In this document: one piece after another, positions 48,339 through 56,575 of the stretch
Layout: each line of letters opens with the position of its first letter
How positions within the stretch are numbered: position 1 is the stretch's first letter
From: Pseudomonas oryzihabitans
GTDB lineage: Bacteria; Pseudomonadota; Gammaproteobacteria; Pseudomonadales; Pseudomonadaceae
Direction: 5' to 3'
DNA length: 64,000 bases
Assembly: GCF_007665395.1 (NCBI RefSeq)
Contig: NZ_VDND01000004.1
Coordinates: 1 to 64,000, forward strand
The notes under the pieces: generated by a model
Database searches by the model: none
Seen by the model: the letters and a program-made list of their open reading frames with translations, nothing else
Told to the model about the DNA's origin: nothing
Position numbers and translations under genes: made by a program

Positions 48339-49292
48339 ATGACGAGGACAGTGGCTTTCTTGCTGGTCCCCGAGGTGCTGATGCTGGATTTCGCCGGGCC
48401 GGTGGAGGTGTTCTCCATCGCCAATCGCTATCTGCCAGCCGCCGACCACTATCGCCTCGTGACCATCGCCGCCGGGCGCAGGCGCACCCTGCGCTGCTCC
48501 AATGGCATGACGATACGCACGGACCTCACCACCCAGCAGCCGCCCGGGGCCTATGACCTGCTGCTGGTGCCCGGCGGGCCGGGGGCCTACCTGGAGCCGC
48601 ACCCGGACGTCGCCGCCTGGCTGCGCCAGGTACCCGAGCACTGCGTCCGTTATGGCGCGGTCTGCACCGGGACCTTCCTGCTCGGCAGCGCCGGGCTGCT
48701 CGATGGGCGCCAGGTGACCACCCACTGGAATTATCGCGAGCGCCTGGCACGGCGCTTTCCCCGCGCCCAGGTGACCGCCGACGAGATCTATCTGAGCGAC
48801 GGGCCGCTGCTGACCTCGGCCGGGGTCACCGCCGGCATCGACCTGGCGCTGGCGCTGGTGGCCGAGGATCATGGCAAGGTCATCGCCCGCGAGGTGGCCA
48901 AGGTGCTGGTGGTGGTGACCCAGCGTCAGGGCAAGCAGGCCCAGTTCAGCCCGCTGTTCGACGAGCCCGAGGCGGCCACCGCCATCACCCGGGTGCAGCA
49001 CCATGTGCTGGCGCATATCGACCAGGCCTATTCCATCAGCCGGCTCGCCGAGCTGGCGACCATGGGCACCCGCAACTTCGCCCGGGTGTTCAAGCGCGAT
49101 ACCGGCATGACGCCGCTGGAATTCGTGCTGCGGGCGCGCATCGATCACGCCCGTGGATTGCTGGAGACCAGCGACCTGCCGCTGAAGACGGTGGCCTTTC
49201 GCAGCGGCTTCGCCAGCGACAGGTGCATGCGCGCCGCCTTCCAGGGCCATCTGGGCCTGACCCCGGCCCAGTACCGCTACCAATTCAGCTGA
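48339..49292 (+). CDS. GlxA-family AraC-type regulator
   Basis: 317 residues. N-terminal DJ-1/PfpI-like domain (about 3-165) with VPGGPGAYLEPHPD and YGAVCTGTFLLGSAGLLDGR, where Cys sits in the nucleophile elbow position; C-terminal AraC double helix-turn-helix (about 215-315, SRLAELATMGTRNFARVF and KTVAFRSGFASDRC). Such regulators control amine, amino acid or choline catabolism; the target is not evident. RBS AAGGA upstream of the ATG at 48339. Confidence 0.88.
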   Translation: MTRTVAFLLVPEVLMLDFAGPVEVFSIANRYLPAADHYRLVTIAAGRRRTLRCSNGMTIRTDLTTQQPPGAYDLLLVPGGPGAYLEPHPDVAAWLRQVPEHCVRYGAVCTGTFLLGSAGLLDGRQVTTHWNYRERLARRFPRAQVTADEIYLSDGPLLTSAGVTAGIDLALALVAEDHGKVIAREVAKVLVVVTQRQGKQAQFSPLFDEPEAATAITRVQHHVLAHIDQAYSISRLAELATMGTRNFARVFKRDTGMTPLEFVLRARIDHARGLLETSDLPLKTVAFRSGFASDRCMRAAFQGHLGLTPAQYRYQFS

Positions 49293-49467
49293 AGACGACC
49301 GCGATGGCGGTATCACGCCCATCGATGGCAGCTTCCGGCCGTAGATCGTCGTCCCTCCTGCCAGGGCTTTGGCCAGAATGGTATGACCTATCGGCGAAGG
49401 AGAGGCGCAGACGCCCGACGGGTCCGCCTGCGCGAGGCGCGGCAGGCCTGGCGCGACGTGGCGCAGC

Positions 49468-50967
49468 ATGGTCATGCATGAACTCAAGCCCTTGGCAATG
49501 GCGGATGCCTATCGGTTCTGTGGCCTGACCCTGGACCCCCGGCGGCGCCTGCTGCTCGACGGCGAGCGGCCGCTGCCGCTCGGCGGACGGGCCCTGGACC
49601 TCCTGCGGGTGCTGCTGGAGCAGCCCGGCGAGCTGATCGACAAGCAGACCCTGATGGCCCGGGTCTGGCCTGGCAGCGTCGTCGAGGACATCAATCTGCG
49701 GGTGCACATCGCCGCCCTGCGTCGGGTACTGCGCGCCTACAGCGCCCGGGATCCCATCCTCAGCGCCCGCCAGCGCGGCTATGGCTTCGCCCTCGCGGTG
49801 GAGCGGCTGGACGAGGACGACCTCGCGCCGCTGGCCGAGACGGCACTGCCGCTCACGCCGCTGGAGGGTCGCGCGGCCAGCCTCGTCGAGCTGCGCCGGT
49901 CGCTCGCCCAGCGGCGACTGGTCTCGGTGGTCGGGCCCGGGGGCGTGGGCAAGTCACTGCTGGTCCAGCATCTGCTGCCCACCTTGGTGGAGAGCTTTCC
50001 CGATGGCGTGCAGAGCCTCGATCTCGCCACGCTGGGTACGGTCATGGCGCTGATCGAGCGCCTCGCCAACGAGCTGGGGCTGGCCGCGGGTAGCGGACTG
50101 CCCGCCTTGCAGGAGGCCCTGTCCGCGCGCCGCCTGCTGCTGGTGCTGGACAACGCCGAGCGGCTGGTCGAGCCCTGTGCCTGGTTGGTGGAGCGGCTGC
50201 TGCAGGGCTGCCCGGCACTCAAGGTGCTGGTCACCAGTCGCGAAGCCTTGCGCGTGGAAGGGGAGGCGGTGCTGCGCCTGGCGCCCCTGGCGGTCGCGAG
50301 CCAATCCTCGCCACGCCTGCGCGACGCCATGCGCGAGCCGGCCTTTCGCCTGTTCGTCCGCCGCGCCCGGGCGCGCTTGCCAGGGCTGCAGTTGCGGCCG
50401 GGCGATGTACAACTGGTCGGCGAGATCTGTCGACGCAGCGAGGGGGTCCCGCTGGCCCTGGAGATCCTGGCCGAGCAGGTGGCTGCGCAGGGTCTGGCGG
50501 GGGTGCTGGCGCAACTCGAAGGTGGTTACTACCTGGACGCCCAGGGTCGGCGGACCGCGGCGCAGCGCCAGCGCAGCCTCGGCGCCATGCTCGACTGGAG
50601 TCTGCATAGCCTGAGCGAAGCCGAATTCGCCGTACTGGCCACCCTGGCCGAGGCGGGCGAACGCTTCAGTCGCCAGCAGGCCCTGGCGCTGGCGGCGCAG
50701 CGCGGCCTGGAAGAGGCGCATTTCATCCCCCTGCTCGGCCAGCTGGTGGACAAGTCGCTGATCCTGGTGGAAGGCGGCGGTGAGCGCCTAGGCTACCGCC
50801 TGCTGGCCATGCTGCGGCTGCACCTGCGTCAGCTCCGCCAGCAACCGCCGTTCCAGGGCCTGCTGTTGCCAGGCCAGCGGTGGCACACCCACGGCGCGGG
50901 TGAACACCCGGCTCAGATGCGCCTGATCGAAGAAGCCGCATTCCAGGGCGATCGCCGCCAGGGGTAG
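49468..50967 (+). CDS. winged-helix regulator with NB-ARC-type ATPase domain, 3' end rearranged
   Basis: 499 residues. An OmpR-like winged helix (about 14-110, LGGRALDLLRVLLEQPGEL and LRVHIAALRRVL) precedes an NTPase: P-loop GPGGVGKSLL (156-165), Walker B LLLVLDNAE, sensor VTSREALRVEG, and GVPLALEILAEQ. Family members continue with helical or TPR repeats after the YRLL(A/E)T..R segment, but here similarity stops at YRLLAMLRLH (about 446) and the last 55 codons are the reverse of a convergent AraC gene (overlap 50788-50967). A deletion or recombination has removed the native C-terminus. It may be non-functional. ATG 49468 or 49474. Confidence 0.75.
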   Translation: MVMHELKPLAMADAYRFCGLTLDPRRRLLLDGERPLPLGGRALDLLRVLLEQPGELIDKQTLMARVWPGSVVEDINLRVHIAALRRVLRAYSARDPILSARQRGYGFALAVERLDEDDLAPLAETALPLTPLEGRAASLVELRRSLAQRRLVSVVGPGGVGKSLLVQHLLPTLVESFPDGVQSLDLATLGTVMALIERLANELGLAAGSGLPALQEALSARRLLLVLDNAERLVEPCAWLVERLLQGCPALKVLVTSREALRVEGEAVLRLAPLAVASQSSPRLRDAMREPAFRLFVRRARARLPGLQLRPGDVQLVGEICRRSEGVPLALEILAEQVAAQGLAGVLAQLEGGYYLDAQGRRTAAQRQRSLGAMLDWSLHSLSEAEFAVLATLAEAGERFSRQQALALAAQRGLEEAHFIPLLGQLVDKSLILVEGGGERLGYRLLAMLRLHLRQLRQQPPFQGLLLPGQRWHTHGAGEHPAQMRLIEEAAFQGDRRQG

Positions 50968-51237
50968 GGCGCGCTCGGCCAGCAAGTGCTGGGCGCGGAC
51001 GATGCGCTGGTGGCGCAGCCATTCCAGCGGGGCGAGCCCGGCGCTGAGCTTGAACTGCCGGGTGAAGTGGCTGCGCGACAGGCCGCAGACAGAGGCGACC
51101 TGGCTGACGCTGATGCCGCGCTCCAGGTGCAGCAGCAAGACTTCCTTGGCCAGGCGTTCCTGCCAGGCCGCCAAACCGACCAGGCGCGTATCCGGCCGCC
51201 TGGATAGAGCTGGGGTGCTATCGACGGTCATGGACAT
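50788..51237 (-). CDS. short AraC-family regulator (MarA/SoxS-like size)
   Basis: 149 residues that are almost only the AraC DNA-binding domain. First helix-turn-helix SVSQVASVCGLSRSHFTRQF and second LAAIALECGFFDQAHLSRVFTRAVGVPP. No sensing domain. ATG 51237 follows GGGAGAG. The 3' end runs over the end of the convergent ATPase gene by 180 bp, and the final residues LTQVQPQHGQQAVA are unusual, consistent with a rearranged junction. Its target may be the neighbouring exporter or redox genes; no evidence. Confidence 0.85.
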   Translation of the reverse strand: MSMTVDSTPALSRRPDTRLVGLAAWQERLAKEVLLLHLERGISVSQVASVCGLSRSHFTRQFKLSAGLAPLEWLRHQRIVRAQHLLAERALPLAAIALECGFFDQAHLSRVFTRAVGVPPLAWQQQALERRLLAELTQVQPQHGQQAVA

Positions 51238-51349
51238 GGCGCTCTCCCTAACAAACCAACCCTGAATCGGCGGTCTGGATGAGAATGATTCCGTGCGGTT
51301 GTCTGACGTGCGAGTTGCCTATCGTTAATTAGCGTTAAGGCGGTAATTG

Positions 51350-51516
51350 CTAGTGTGGTGTGTCAGAAGTTCGCGCAAGAATTGGCGAGTGATTTTTTGA
51401 TCTGGGCTAGGCGCTGCGACGAGTCATAGCAGGGCTATGGCGAGGAGTGGCAACGCTGGCCAGACCGAAAAAGCGCCGCCAAAATTGTGCAGTTAACTTC
51501 TGACACACCACACTAG
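51350..51516. mobile_element. 167-bp MITE with 22-bp perfect inverted ends and TA flanks
   Basis: The ends at 51350-51371 and 51495-51516 are perfect inverted repeats of 22 bp beginning CTAGTGTGGTGTGTC. The interior is also imperfectly self-complementary, so the whole element can fold into a single long hairpin. It encodes no protein. If TA (51351-51352 and 51514-51515) is a target duplication, it fits movement by an IS630/Tc1-mariner-type transposase. Its right end supplies the TAG stop of the DedA-like gene. No transposase in the window matches. Confidence 0.8.
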
Positions 51517-52100
51517 GCGCAGCAGTGTCGCGGATCGGGGTGACGAGCACGGCGCTGGGAGAGGAGATGCCAACCGAACAAGGCGATCGCGAGTGCAGCG
51601 GCGAGCAACAGCGGGGCCGGACCATAGCCTTCGAGTTCGTCCAGCAGGGCCAGGATGTGAGCGTCGAACAGGCGACCCAGGGTCAGGCCGGAGCCGATCC
51701 AGAGGGTGGCGCCGCCGAGGTCGTAGGCGAGGAAGCGACGCAGGGGCATGGCGCTGGCCCCTGCGCTCAGGGTCGCCAGGGCGGCGGCGCCGGGTAGGAA
51801 CTTGGCCACCAGCAACAGGCCGGGCAAGCGGGGGGCGGCCGGGACGTGCCCCGGCAGATGACGCAACAACCAGACGCCGTGCCGGCGGCCGGCCCAGTAC
51901 CAGAGCAGATCGGCCAGCCCGGTGACCGCGACGCTGGCCAAGAGCGCCAGGAGCAACTCGGCCTCGTCGGCCGCCGCGCCCATCACCACCAGCGAGGGAT
52001 AGGCCGGTACCGGCAGGCCCAGCTGTTCGCCAAAGACGTTCAGCGTCAGCCAGAGGGTGGCGTTACCGGCCACCAGGGAGGTCAGGGCTTGGGTGCTCAT
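51513..52100 (-). CDS. DedA-family membrane protein, stop codon from a MITE
   Basis: 195 residues, DedA (SNARE-associated) fold: the re-entrant motif FGEQLGLPVPAYPSLVVMGA near residues 23-42 and the VAKFLPGAAALATLSAG motif near 98-114, with about five membrane spans. DedA proteins affect lipid scrambling and envelope proton balance. The stop TAG lies in the first bases of the MITE, so the C-terminus RRARHPDPRHCCA may have been altered by the insertion; the length is still near normal. ATG 52100 with a weak GAGAAC. Confidence 0.82.
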   Translation of the reverse strand: MSTQALTSLVAGNATLWLTLNVFGEQLGLPVPAYPSLVVMGAAADEAELLLALLASVAVTGLADLLWYWAGRRHGVWLLRHLPGHVPAAPRLPGLLLVAKFLPGAAALATLSAGASAMPLRRFLAYDLGGATLWIGSGLTLGRLFDAHILALLDELEGYGPAPLLLAAALAIALFGWHLLSQRRARHPDPRHCCA

Positions 52101-52155
52101 GGCGCGTTCTCGGCAAGGGGAGGCCGTGGGAGCGGCCTCCTAGCGCAAACGGGGC

Positions 52156-52279
52156 CTACGATTTCGCGAGCTAGAGCCAAACAAGGCGAAAAGACCTGAG
52201 GAAGCGGAGTTTACGAGTGGTAAATGAGCATTCCGAAGGTCTTTTCAACGCAGTTTGGCCGACGCGCAGCAAATCGTAG
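52156..52279. repeat. 124-bp palindromic repeat abutting the pirin stop
   Basis: CTACGATTT (52156-52164) and AAATCGTAG (52271-52279) are perfect ends, and internal segments pair well: GCCAAAC with GTTTGGC, AAAAGACCT with GGTCTTTT. No protein. The right end touches the stop codon of the pirin gene on the minus strand (TGA at 52280-52282). I recall similar intergenic repeats in other Pseudomonas. Confidence 0.75.
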
Positions 52280-53002
52280 TCAGGGCATTTGCGGCAGTTC
52301 GTTGGGCCGCAGATCAAACACCAGCACCTCGGCGTCGGTGCCGTGGGCCAGCTGGAGTTCGCGCTCGCCGCGCAGCCGGACGCCATCACCGGCCTGCAGC
52401 AGGACGCCATTCAGCTCCAGGCTGCCGCGGGCGACGTGCACATAGGCATGGCGCTCGGGTGCCAGTTGCAGGGTGGCGCTTTCGCTGCCGTCGAACAGAC
52501 CGGCATAGACGCGGGCGCTCTGCCGGACCTCCAGCGAACCCTCGGCGCCATCCGGCGAGATGATCAGCGCCAGGCGGCCACGCTTGGCTTCGGCGCTGAA
52601 ATGCTGCTGCTGGTAGCGCGGTTCGGCGCGGCGCATGTTGGGCACGATCCAGATCTGCAGGAAGTGCACCCACTCGCTGTTGGAGTGGTTGTACTCGCTG
52701 TGGCTGACGCCGCTGCCGGCGCTCATCAACTGGACGTCACCGGGACGGATCACCGAGCCGGTACCCAGGCTGTCCTGGTGCTCCAGGGCGCCTTCGAGCA
52801 CATAGGAGAAGATCTCCATGTCGCGGTGCGGGTGCTCGCCGAAGCCCTGGCCGGGGGCCACGGTGTCGTCGTTAATCACCAGCAGGTCGGAGAAGCCCTG
52901 CTCCGCCGGGTTGCGATAGCTGGCGAAGGAAAAGGTATGGAAGGACTTGAGCCAACCGTGGTTGGCGGCGCCGCGATCGGAAGCTTTACGAATGGCCAGC
53001 AT
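52280..53002 (-). CDS. pirin-family protein (YhaK-like)
   Basis: 240 residues in a bicupin fold. The metal-binding N-lobe is seen as FGEHPHRDMEIFSYVLEGALEH with HSEYNHS later, and the pattern APGQGFGEHPH and LEHQDSLG is the pirin signature. Pirins include quercetinases and redox-sensing regulators. The C-lobe (about 140-235) lacks the histidines. ATG 53002 follows AGGAG. Its promoter resembles that of the DoxX gene at 55444, so both probably answer to one regulator. Confidence 0.93.
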   Translation of the reverse strand: MLAIRKASDRGAANHGWLKSFHTFSFASYRNPAEQGFSDLLVINDDTVAPGQGFGEHPHRDMEIFSYVLEGALEHQDSLGTGSVIRPGDVQLMSAGSGVSHSEYNHSNSEWVHFLQIWIVPNMRRAEPRYQQQHFSAEAKRGRLALIISPDGAEGSLEVRQSARVYAGLFDGSESATLQLAPERHAYVHVARGSLELNGVLLQAGDGVRLRGERELQLAHGTDAEVLVFDLRPNELPQMP

Positions 53003-53056
53003 GATGAGGCTCCTTCTGTAGGTGAGGGCGCGGTCGGTGCCGACGCCATGGAAGAC

Positions 53057-53085
53057 ATCCTACTGTGGAGCCGGACTTTGATTAA
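53057..53085 (-). promoter_or_regulatory. promoter of the pirin gene (shared motif with DoxX gene)
   Basis: On the minus strand TTAATC (53085-53080), 17-bp spacer, TAGGAT (53062-53057), about 55 bp before the pirin ATG. TTAATC-N13-ACAGTA recurs exactly at 55904-55932, in front of the DoxX gene. Confidence 0.55.
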
Positions 53086-53131
53086 TGAGCTGAAAGTGGA
53101 ATGGTCGTCCTGTTCTGGTTGACGATCTCTG

Positions 53132-53154
53132 GGCCGGGTGTCGCCAACCCGGCC
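53132..53154. terminator. hairpin after the 53165 MFS gene
   Basis: Perfect 8-bp stem GGCCGGGT / ACCCGGCC with a 7-nt loop, 11 bp past the MFS stop on the minus strand. There is no T run, so termination may be weak. Confidence 0.45.
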
Positions 53155-53164
53155 ACGGTTCGCT

Positions 53165-54388
53165 TCAGATTCGAGGCGTACCGGCGGGCCAGAGCCGTAC
53201 CAGCAGCGCCAACAGCGCGGCGCTGAGCGCCAGCCCGGCGACGCCGCCCCAGCCCAGGCGCACCAGCAGCAGGCTGCCCAGGGCCGCGCCACTGGCCATG
53301 CCGATGAACATGCCGGTGAAGAGCACCGCGTTGAGCCGGCTGCGGGCCTCGGGTTCCAGGCCGTAGACCTGCGCCTGGTGCGCGATGAGCGTGGCCTGGA
53401 CGCCGAGGTCGAAGACCACCGTCGCCACCCCCAGCAGCGCCAGGCCGGCCACCCCCAGTAGCCAGGGCAGGGCGAGCAGGCTGGCGAAGGCCAGGGCGGT
53501 GAGGGCTATGCCCAGGCGCGTCACCCATTCCGAACCGTGGCGATCCGCCAGGCGCCCGGCCCAGGGCGCGGCCAGGGCGCCGGCGGCGCCGGCCAGGCCG
53601 AAGGCGCCAGCCGCGGCGCTGCCCAGTTGGAAAGGGCCGGCATGCAGATAGAGGGCGAGGGTCGACCAGAAGGCGCTGAAGCCGACCGACAGCAGGCCCT
53701 GGGCCAGGGTCGCGCGGCGCAGCGCGGCATGCCGGCGCCAGAGGGTGCCCAGCGAGCCGAGCAGCGCCGGATAGCTCAGCTGGGTGGTCGCCGGAAAGCT
53801 CGGCAGCCCACGCCAGACCGCCACGCCGATGGCGGCGATGCTCGCCGCGGCCAGCACGAAGAGCGTCCGCCAGCCGAACAACTCGCCGACCAGGCCGCTG
53901 ACCACCCGTGACAGCAGGATGCCCAGCAGCAGCCCGGTCATCACCGTGCCGACGATGCGGCCACGCTCGGCCGGTGGCGCCAGGGTCGCGGCGGCGGGTA
54001 CCAGGTCCTGGGCCACGGTGGCGGCCAGGCCGGTGACCAGGCTGGCCAGCAGCAGGGCGTGCAGCCCCGGCGCCAGGCTGGCGCCGAGCAGGGCCAGCAG
54101 CAGGACCGCCAGCTTGGCCAGGATGATGCGCCGCCGGTCGAAGCGATCGCCCAGGGGTGCGAGCAGCAGCAGGCCCAGGGCATAGCCGAGTTGGGTGAGG
54201 GTGGGGATCAGCCCGACGTCGGCGGCGGTCGCCGGCAGGTCGCTGGCCAGGGTGCCCAGCAGCGGCTGGCTGTAATAGAGATTGGCCACGCTCAGCCCAG
54301 CGCCGGTGGCCAGCAGGCCCAGCAGGGCAGGGGAGAGGGCGGCGGTGCGCGGCGGGGTCTGGCCATGCGAAAGCGGCATGTCGCTCAT
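53165..54388 (-). CDS. MFS transporter, 12-TM, sugar-efflux/drug-type
   Basis: 407 residues with 12 predicted membrane spans; motif A as LGDRFDRRRIILAK, GYALGLLLLAPLGDR in TM2-3 and a NLYYSQPLL segment typical of a widespread family of Pseudomonas MFS proteins divergent from LysR genes. Substrate unknown. ATG 54388 with GGAG at good spacing. It diverges from the LysR gene 54486 over a 97-bp control region. Confidence 0.9.
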   Translation of the reverse strand: MSDMPLSHGQTPPRTAALSPALLGLLATGAGLSVANLYYSQPLLGTLASDLPATAADVGLIPTLTQLGYALGLLLLAPLGDRFDRRRIILAKLAVLLLALLGASLAPGLHALLLASLVTGLAATVAQDLVPAAATLAPPAERGRIVGTVMTGLLLGILLSRVVSGLVGELFGWRTLFVLAAASIAAIGVAVWRGLPSFPATTQLSYPALLGSLGTLWRRHAALRRATLAQGLLSVGFSAFWSTLALYLHAGPFQLGSAAAGAFGLAGAAGALAAPWAGRLADRHGSEWVTRLGIALTALAFASLLALPWLLGVAGLALLGVATVVFDLGVQATLIAHQAQVYGLEPEARSRLNAVLFTGMFIGMASGAALGSLLLVRLGWGGVAGLALSAALLALLVRLWPAGTPRI

Positions 54389-54485
54389 GCGGAAGCTCCG
54401 GGTCGGGATGCGTTGGGTGCATTCTTCGCCAGAAGGCCCACGGCTTGTAGCCGAACGTCCGGTACAGGGGGTATACGTAGGCCGT

Positions 54486-55406
54486 ATGAACACCACCTTT
54501 TCCCATGACCGCCTCGATCTGCTCGAGACCTTCGTCCGCATCGTCGAGGCCGGCAGCCTGTCGGCGGCGGCGCGCCTGCTCGGTACCACCCAACCCACGG
54601 TCAGCCGCCGGTTGCAGGCACTGGAGACGGTGCTGCAGATGCGCCTGGTACACCGCTCGACCCACGCCCTGAGACTCACCGAGGACGGCCAGCGCTGCTA
54701 TCGGCAGGCCCAGCAGCTGCTCGGCGACTGGCAGGCCTTCGCCGCCGCCCTGCACGGCGCCCATGCCGAGCCCGAGGGACGGCTGCGGGTGGTGATGCCC
54801 CACGCCTTCGGCCAGGAGCAATTGCTCGATCCGCTGGAGGCCTATCTGCGCCGCTATCCCGGCATGCAGGTGGACTGGGTACTCAGCGATCGCGCGCCCA
54901 ACTTCGTCGCCGATGGGGTGGATTGCGCCATCCGGGTGGGGGTGGTGGTGGATCCGGACACGGTGGCGGTGCGTCTGGGCGATGTCCAGCGCATCCTGGT
55001 AGCGGCGCCTGCGCTGGCCGGACCGCTGTCCGGTCCCGAGGACCTGGCGGCGCTGCCCTGGATCGCCATGAGCCAGTTCTACCAGAGCGAGCTGCACCTG
55101 GAGCGCCCTGTCTCGGGCGAGAGCCATATCGTGCCCCTGCGCCCCCGCCTGGCCACGGAAAGCCTCTTCGTCGCCCGCCACGCCGCCGTGCGCGGCCTGG
55201 GTTGCGCGGCGCTGTCGCACTGGATGGTGCGCGAGGACGTCGCCGCGGGGCGGCTGGTGCACCTGCTCCCCGACTGGCAGGCCGCGCCCCTGCCGATCTA
55301 CCTCATCTATCCCTACGCCCGGGTCTATCCGGCGCGACTGCGGCTGTTCCTCGACCTGCTGCGCGACGCCTGCGCCCGGATGCTGGACGTGACGGCGCCC
55401 GCCTGA
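54486..55406 (+). CDS. LysR-family regulator
   Basis: 306 residues. N-terminal winged helix FVRIVEAGSLSAAARLLGTTQPTVSRRLQALE, then an effector domain with GRLRVVMPHAFGQEQLLDPLEAYL and GLGCAALSHWMVREDVAAGRLVHLLPDW, of the CrgA/DhcR-like clade. Divergent from the MFS gene and likely its regulator; it lies midway between the pirin and DoxX genes that share a promoter motif, so it is a candidate for those too. ATG 54486. Confidence 0.88.
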   Translation: MNTTFSHDRLDLLETFVRIVEAGSLSAAARLLGTTQPTVSRRLQALETVLQMRLVHRSTHALRLTEDGQRCYRQAQQLLGDWQAFAAALHGAHAEPEGRLRVVMPHAFGQEQLLDPLEAYLRRYPGMQVDWVLSDRAPNFVADGVDCAIRVGVVVDPDTVAVRLGDVQRILVAAPALAGPLSGPEDLAALPWIAMSQFYQSELHLERPVSGESHIVPLRPRLATESLFVARHAAVRGLGCAALSHWMVREDVAAGRLVHLLPDWQAAPLPIYLIYPYARVYPARLRLFLDLLRDACARMLDVTAPA

Positions 55407-55443
55407 CCGCGCGGTTCAGGCGGGCGCGCAAGGGGCGCTGGCG

Positions 55444-55854
55444 TCAGGCCAATCGCGCCGACCGCACCGGCCGCCGGCCATCCAGGCTCAGGGCACCGGC
55501 GCCGAAGGTCGCCACCTGCAGCAGGCCACCGGCGATGGCGACGTTCTTGAGGAAGTGGATCAGTTGGTTCTGGTCGGCGAAGTTGTGGTGGAACTCCAGG
55601 GCGGTGACCAGGGTGAAGGCGGCCATGGCCAGCGCCACCGGGCGGGTGCGGTAGCCGATCAGCAAGAGCGCGGCGAGGCCCAGCTCCACCGCCAGGGCGC
55701 CGAGGTAGGCCAGGTCCGGGAAAGGCAGGCCCATGGCGGCGATGTAGCCCTTGGTGGCGGCCGGGGCGAGCAGTTTGCCCACGCCGCTGAACAGGAAGAG
55801 GCTGGCCAGCAGCAGGCGGCCGGTGGTGGCGGTGAGGGCTTGGGTGGTGTTCAT
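55444..55854 (-). CDS. DoxX-family membrane protein
   Basis: 136 residues with four predicted spans. DoxX signature: LLASLFLFSGVGKLLAP near the N-terminus, AYLGALAVELGLAALLLIGY in the middle, and the EFHHNFADQNQLIHFLKN motif before the last span. DoxX proteins are linked to sulfur or quinone redox chemistry and to oxidative stress; the exact role is unknown. It ends 37 bp from the convergent LysR gene. Promoter as at 55904. Confidence 0.92.
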   Translation of the reverse strand: MNTTQALTATTGRLLLASLFLFSGVGKLLAPAATKGYIAAMGLPFPDLAYLGALAVELGLAALLLIGYRTRPVALAMAAFTLVTALEFHHNFADQNQLIHFLKNVAIAGGLLQVATFGAGALSLDGRRPVRSARLA

Positions 55855-55903
55855 CGTCAGCTGTCCTTTTAGCTCCGGCATCCAGCGTGGATGCGATGGC
55901 GGC

Positions 55904-55932
55904 AGATTACTGTCCACTTTGGATTCGATTAA
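55904..55932 (-). promoter_or_regulatory. promoter of the DoxX gene (shared motif with pirin gene)
   Basis: On the minus strand TTAATC (55932-55927), 17-bp spacer, TAATCT (55909-55904), about 50 bp before the DoxX ATG. TTAATC-N13-ACAGTA has the same sequence and spacing as the site before pirin. The remaining sequence of 55933-56149 shows no gene and no clear + strand promoter. Confidence 0.55.
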
Positions 55933-56149
55933 GTAGCCAGCAGGCGTTTTACCGTCTCGCCTGGGTTGACTGTAAAGGCAGCATGACCGGTGACTGTGAC
56001 CTGAATCCTTTCAGCCACATGCCACAGCACAGACGTACAAAAACCAGCACAGACGTCCAAGGCCGCGCCCCGCCGTCCGGGCGAAAGTCCGCCCCATCGA
56101 CGGCGCGGGGTCTTGCTCGCAGCCGACTCTCTCATCAGGAGGATGGGCC

Positions 56150-56575
56150 ATGCGCGAGACGCGGCTGGATCTGGGACTCTTGTTCCTGCGCCTGGGTGGT
56201 GCCGGATTGCTGCTGGCGGTGCATGGCCTGCCCAAGGCGCTGCACTTTCGCCAGCAACTCGGCCTGATCGAGGACCCGCTGCATCTGGGCGCCTGGCCGA
56301 CCCTGGGCTTCGCCGTTTTCGCCGAGGTGCTCTGCCCGCTGCTGATCGCCCTGGGCTGGGCGACGCGCCTGGCCTGCCTGCCGATCCTCGGCGTACTGCT
56401 GATCGCGCTGCTGGTGGTGCATCCGCAGTGGTCTCTGGAAGAGGGCCAATTCGGCTGGTTGCTGCTGGTGCTGTTCGGCACCCTGGCGCTAACCGGGCCG
56501 GGTCGCTATTCGTTGGAGGCGCGACTGGCCAGGCGTCACGCCGCCCAGGGCGGTTTCGCGAGGGCGCTGTCATGA
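56150..56575 (+). CDS. second DoxX-family membrane protein
   Basis: 141 residues, four spans, DoxX-like start GLLFLRLGGAGLLLAVHGLPKALHF; the TRLACLPILGVLLIALLVVHPQW segment matches the family. It is more divergent than the one at 55444, with 35% Leu/Ala-rich helices. It overlaps the next gene by ATGA, so it begins a set of + strand genes from 56150 to 62295 that look cotranscribed. Upstream RBS AGGAGG. Confidence 0.88.
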   Translation: MRETRLDLGLLFLRLGGAGLLLAVHGLPKALHFRQQLGLIEDPLHLGAWPTLGFAVFAEVLCPLLIALGWATRLACLPILGVLLIALLVVHPQWSLEEGQFGWLLLVLFGTLALTGPGRYSLEARLARRHAAQGGFARALS

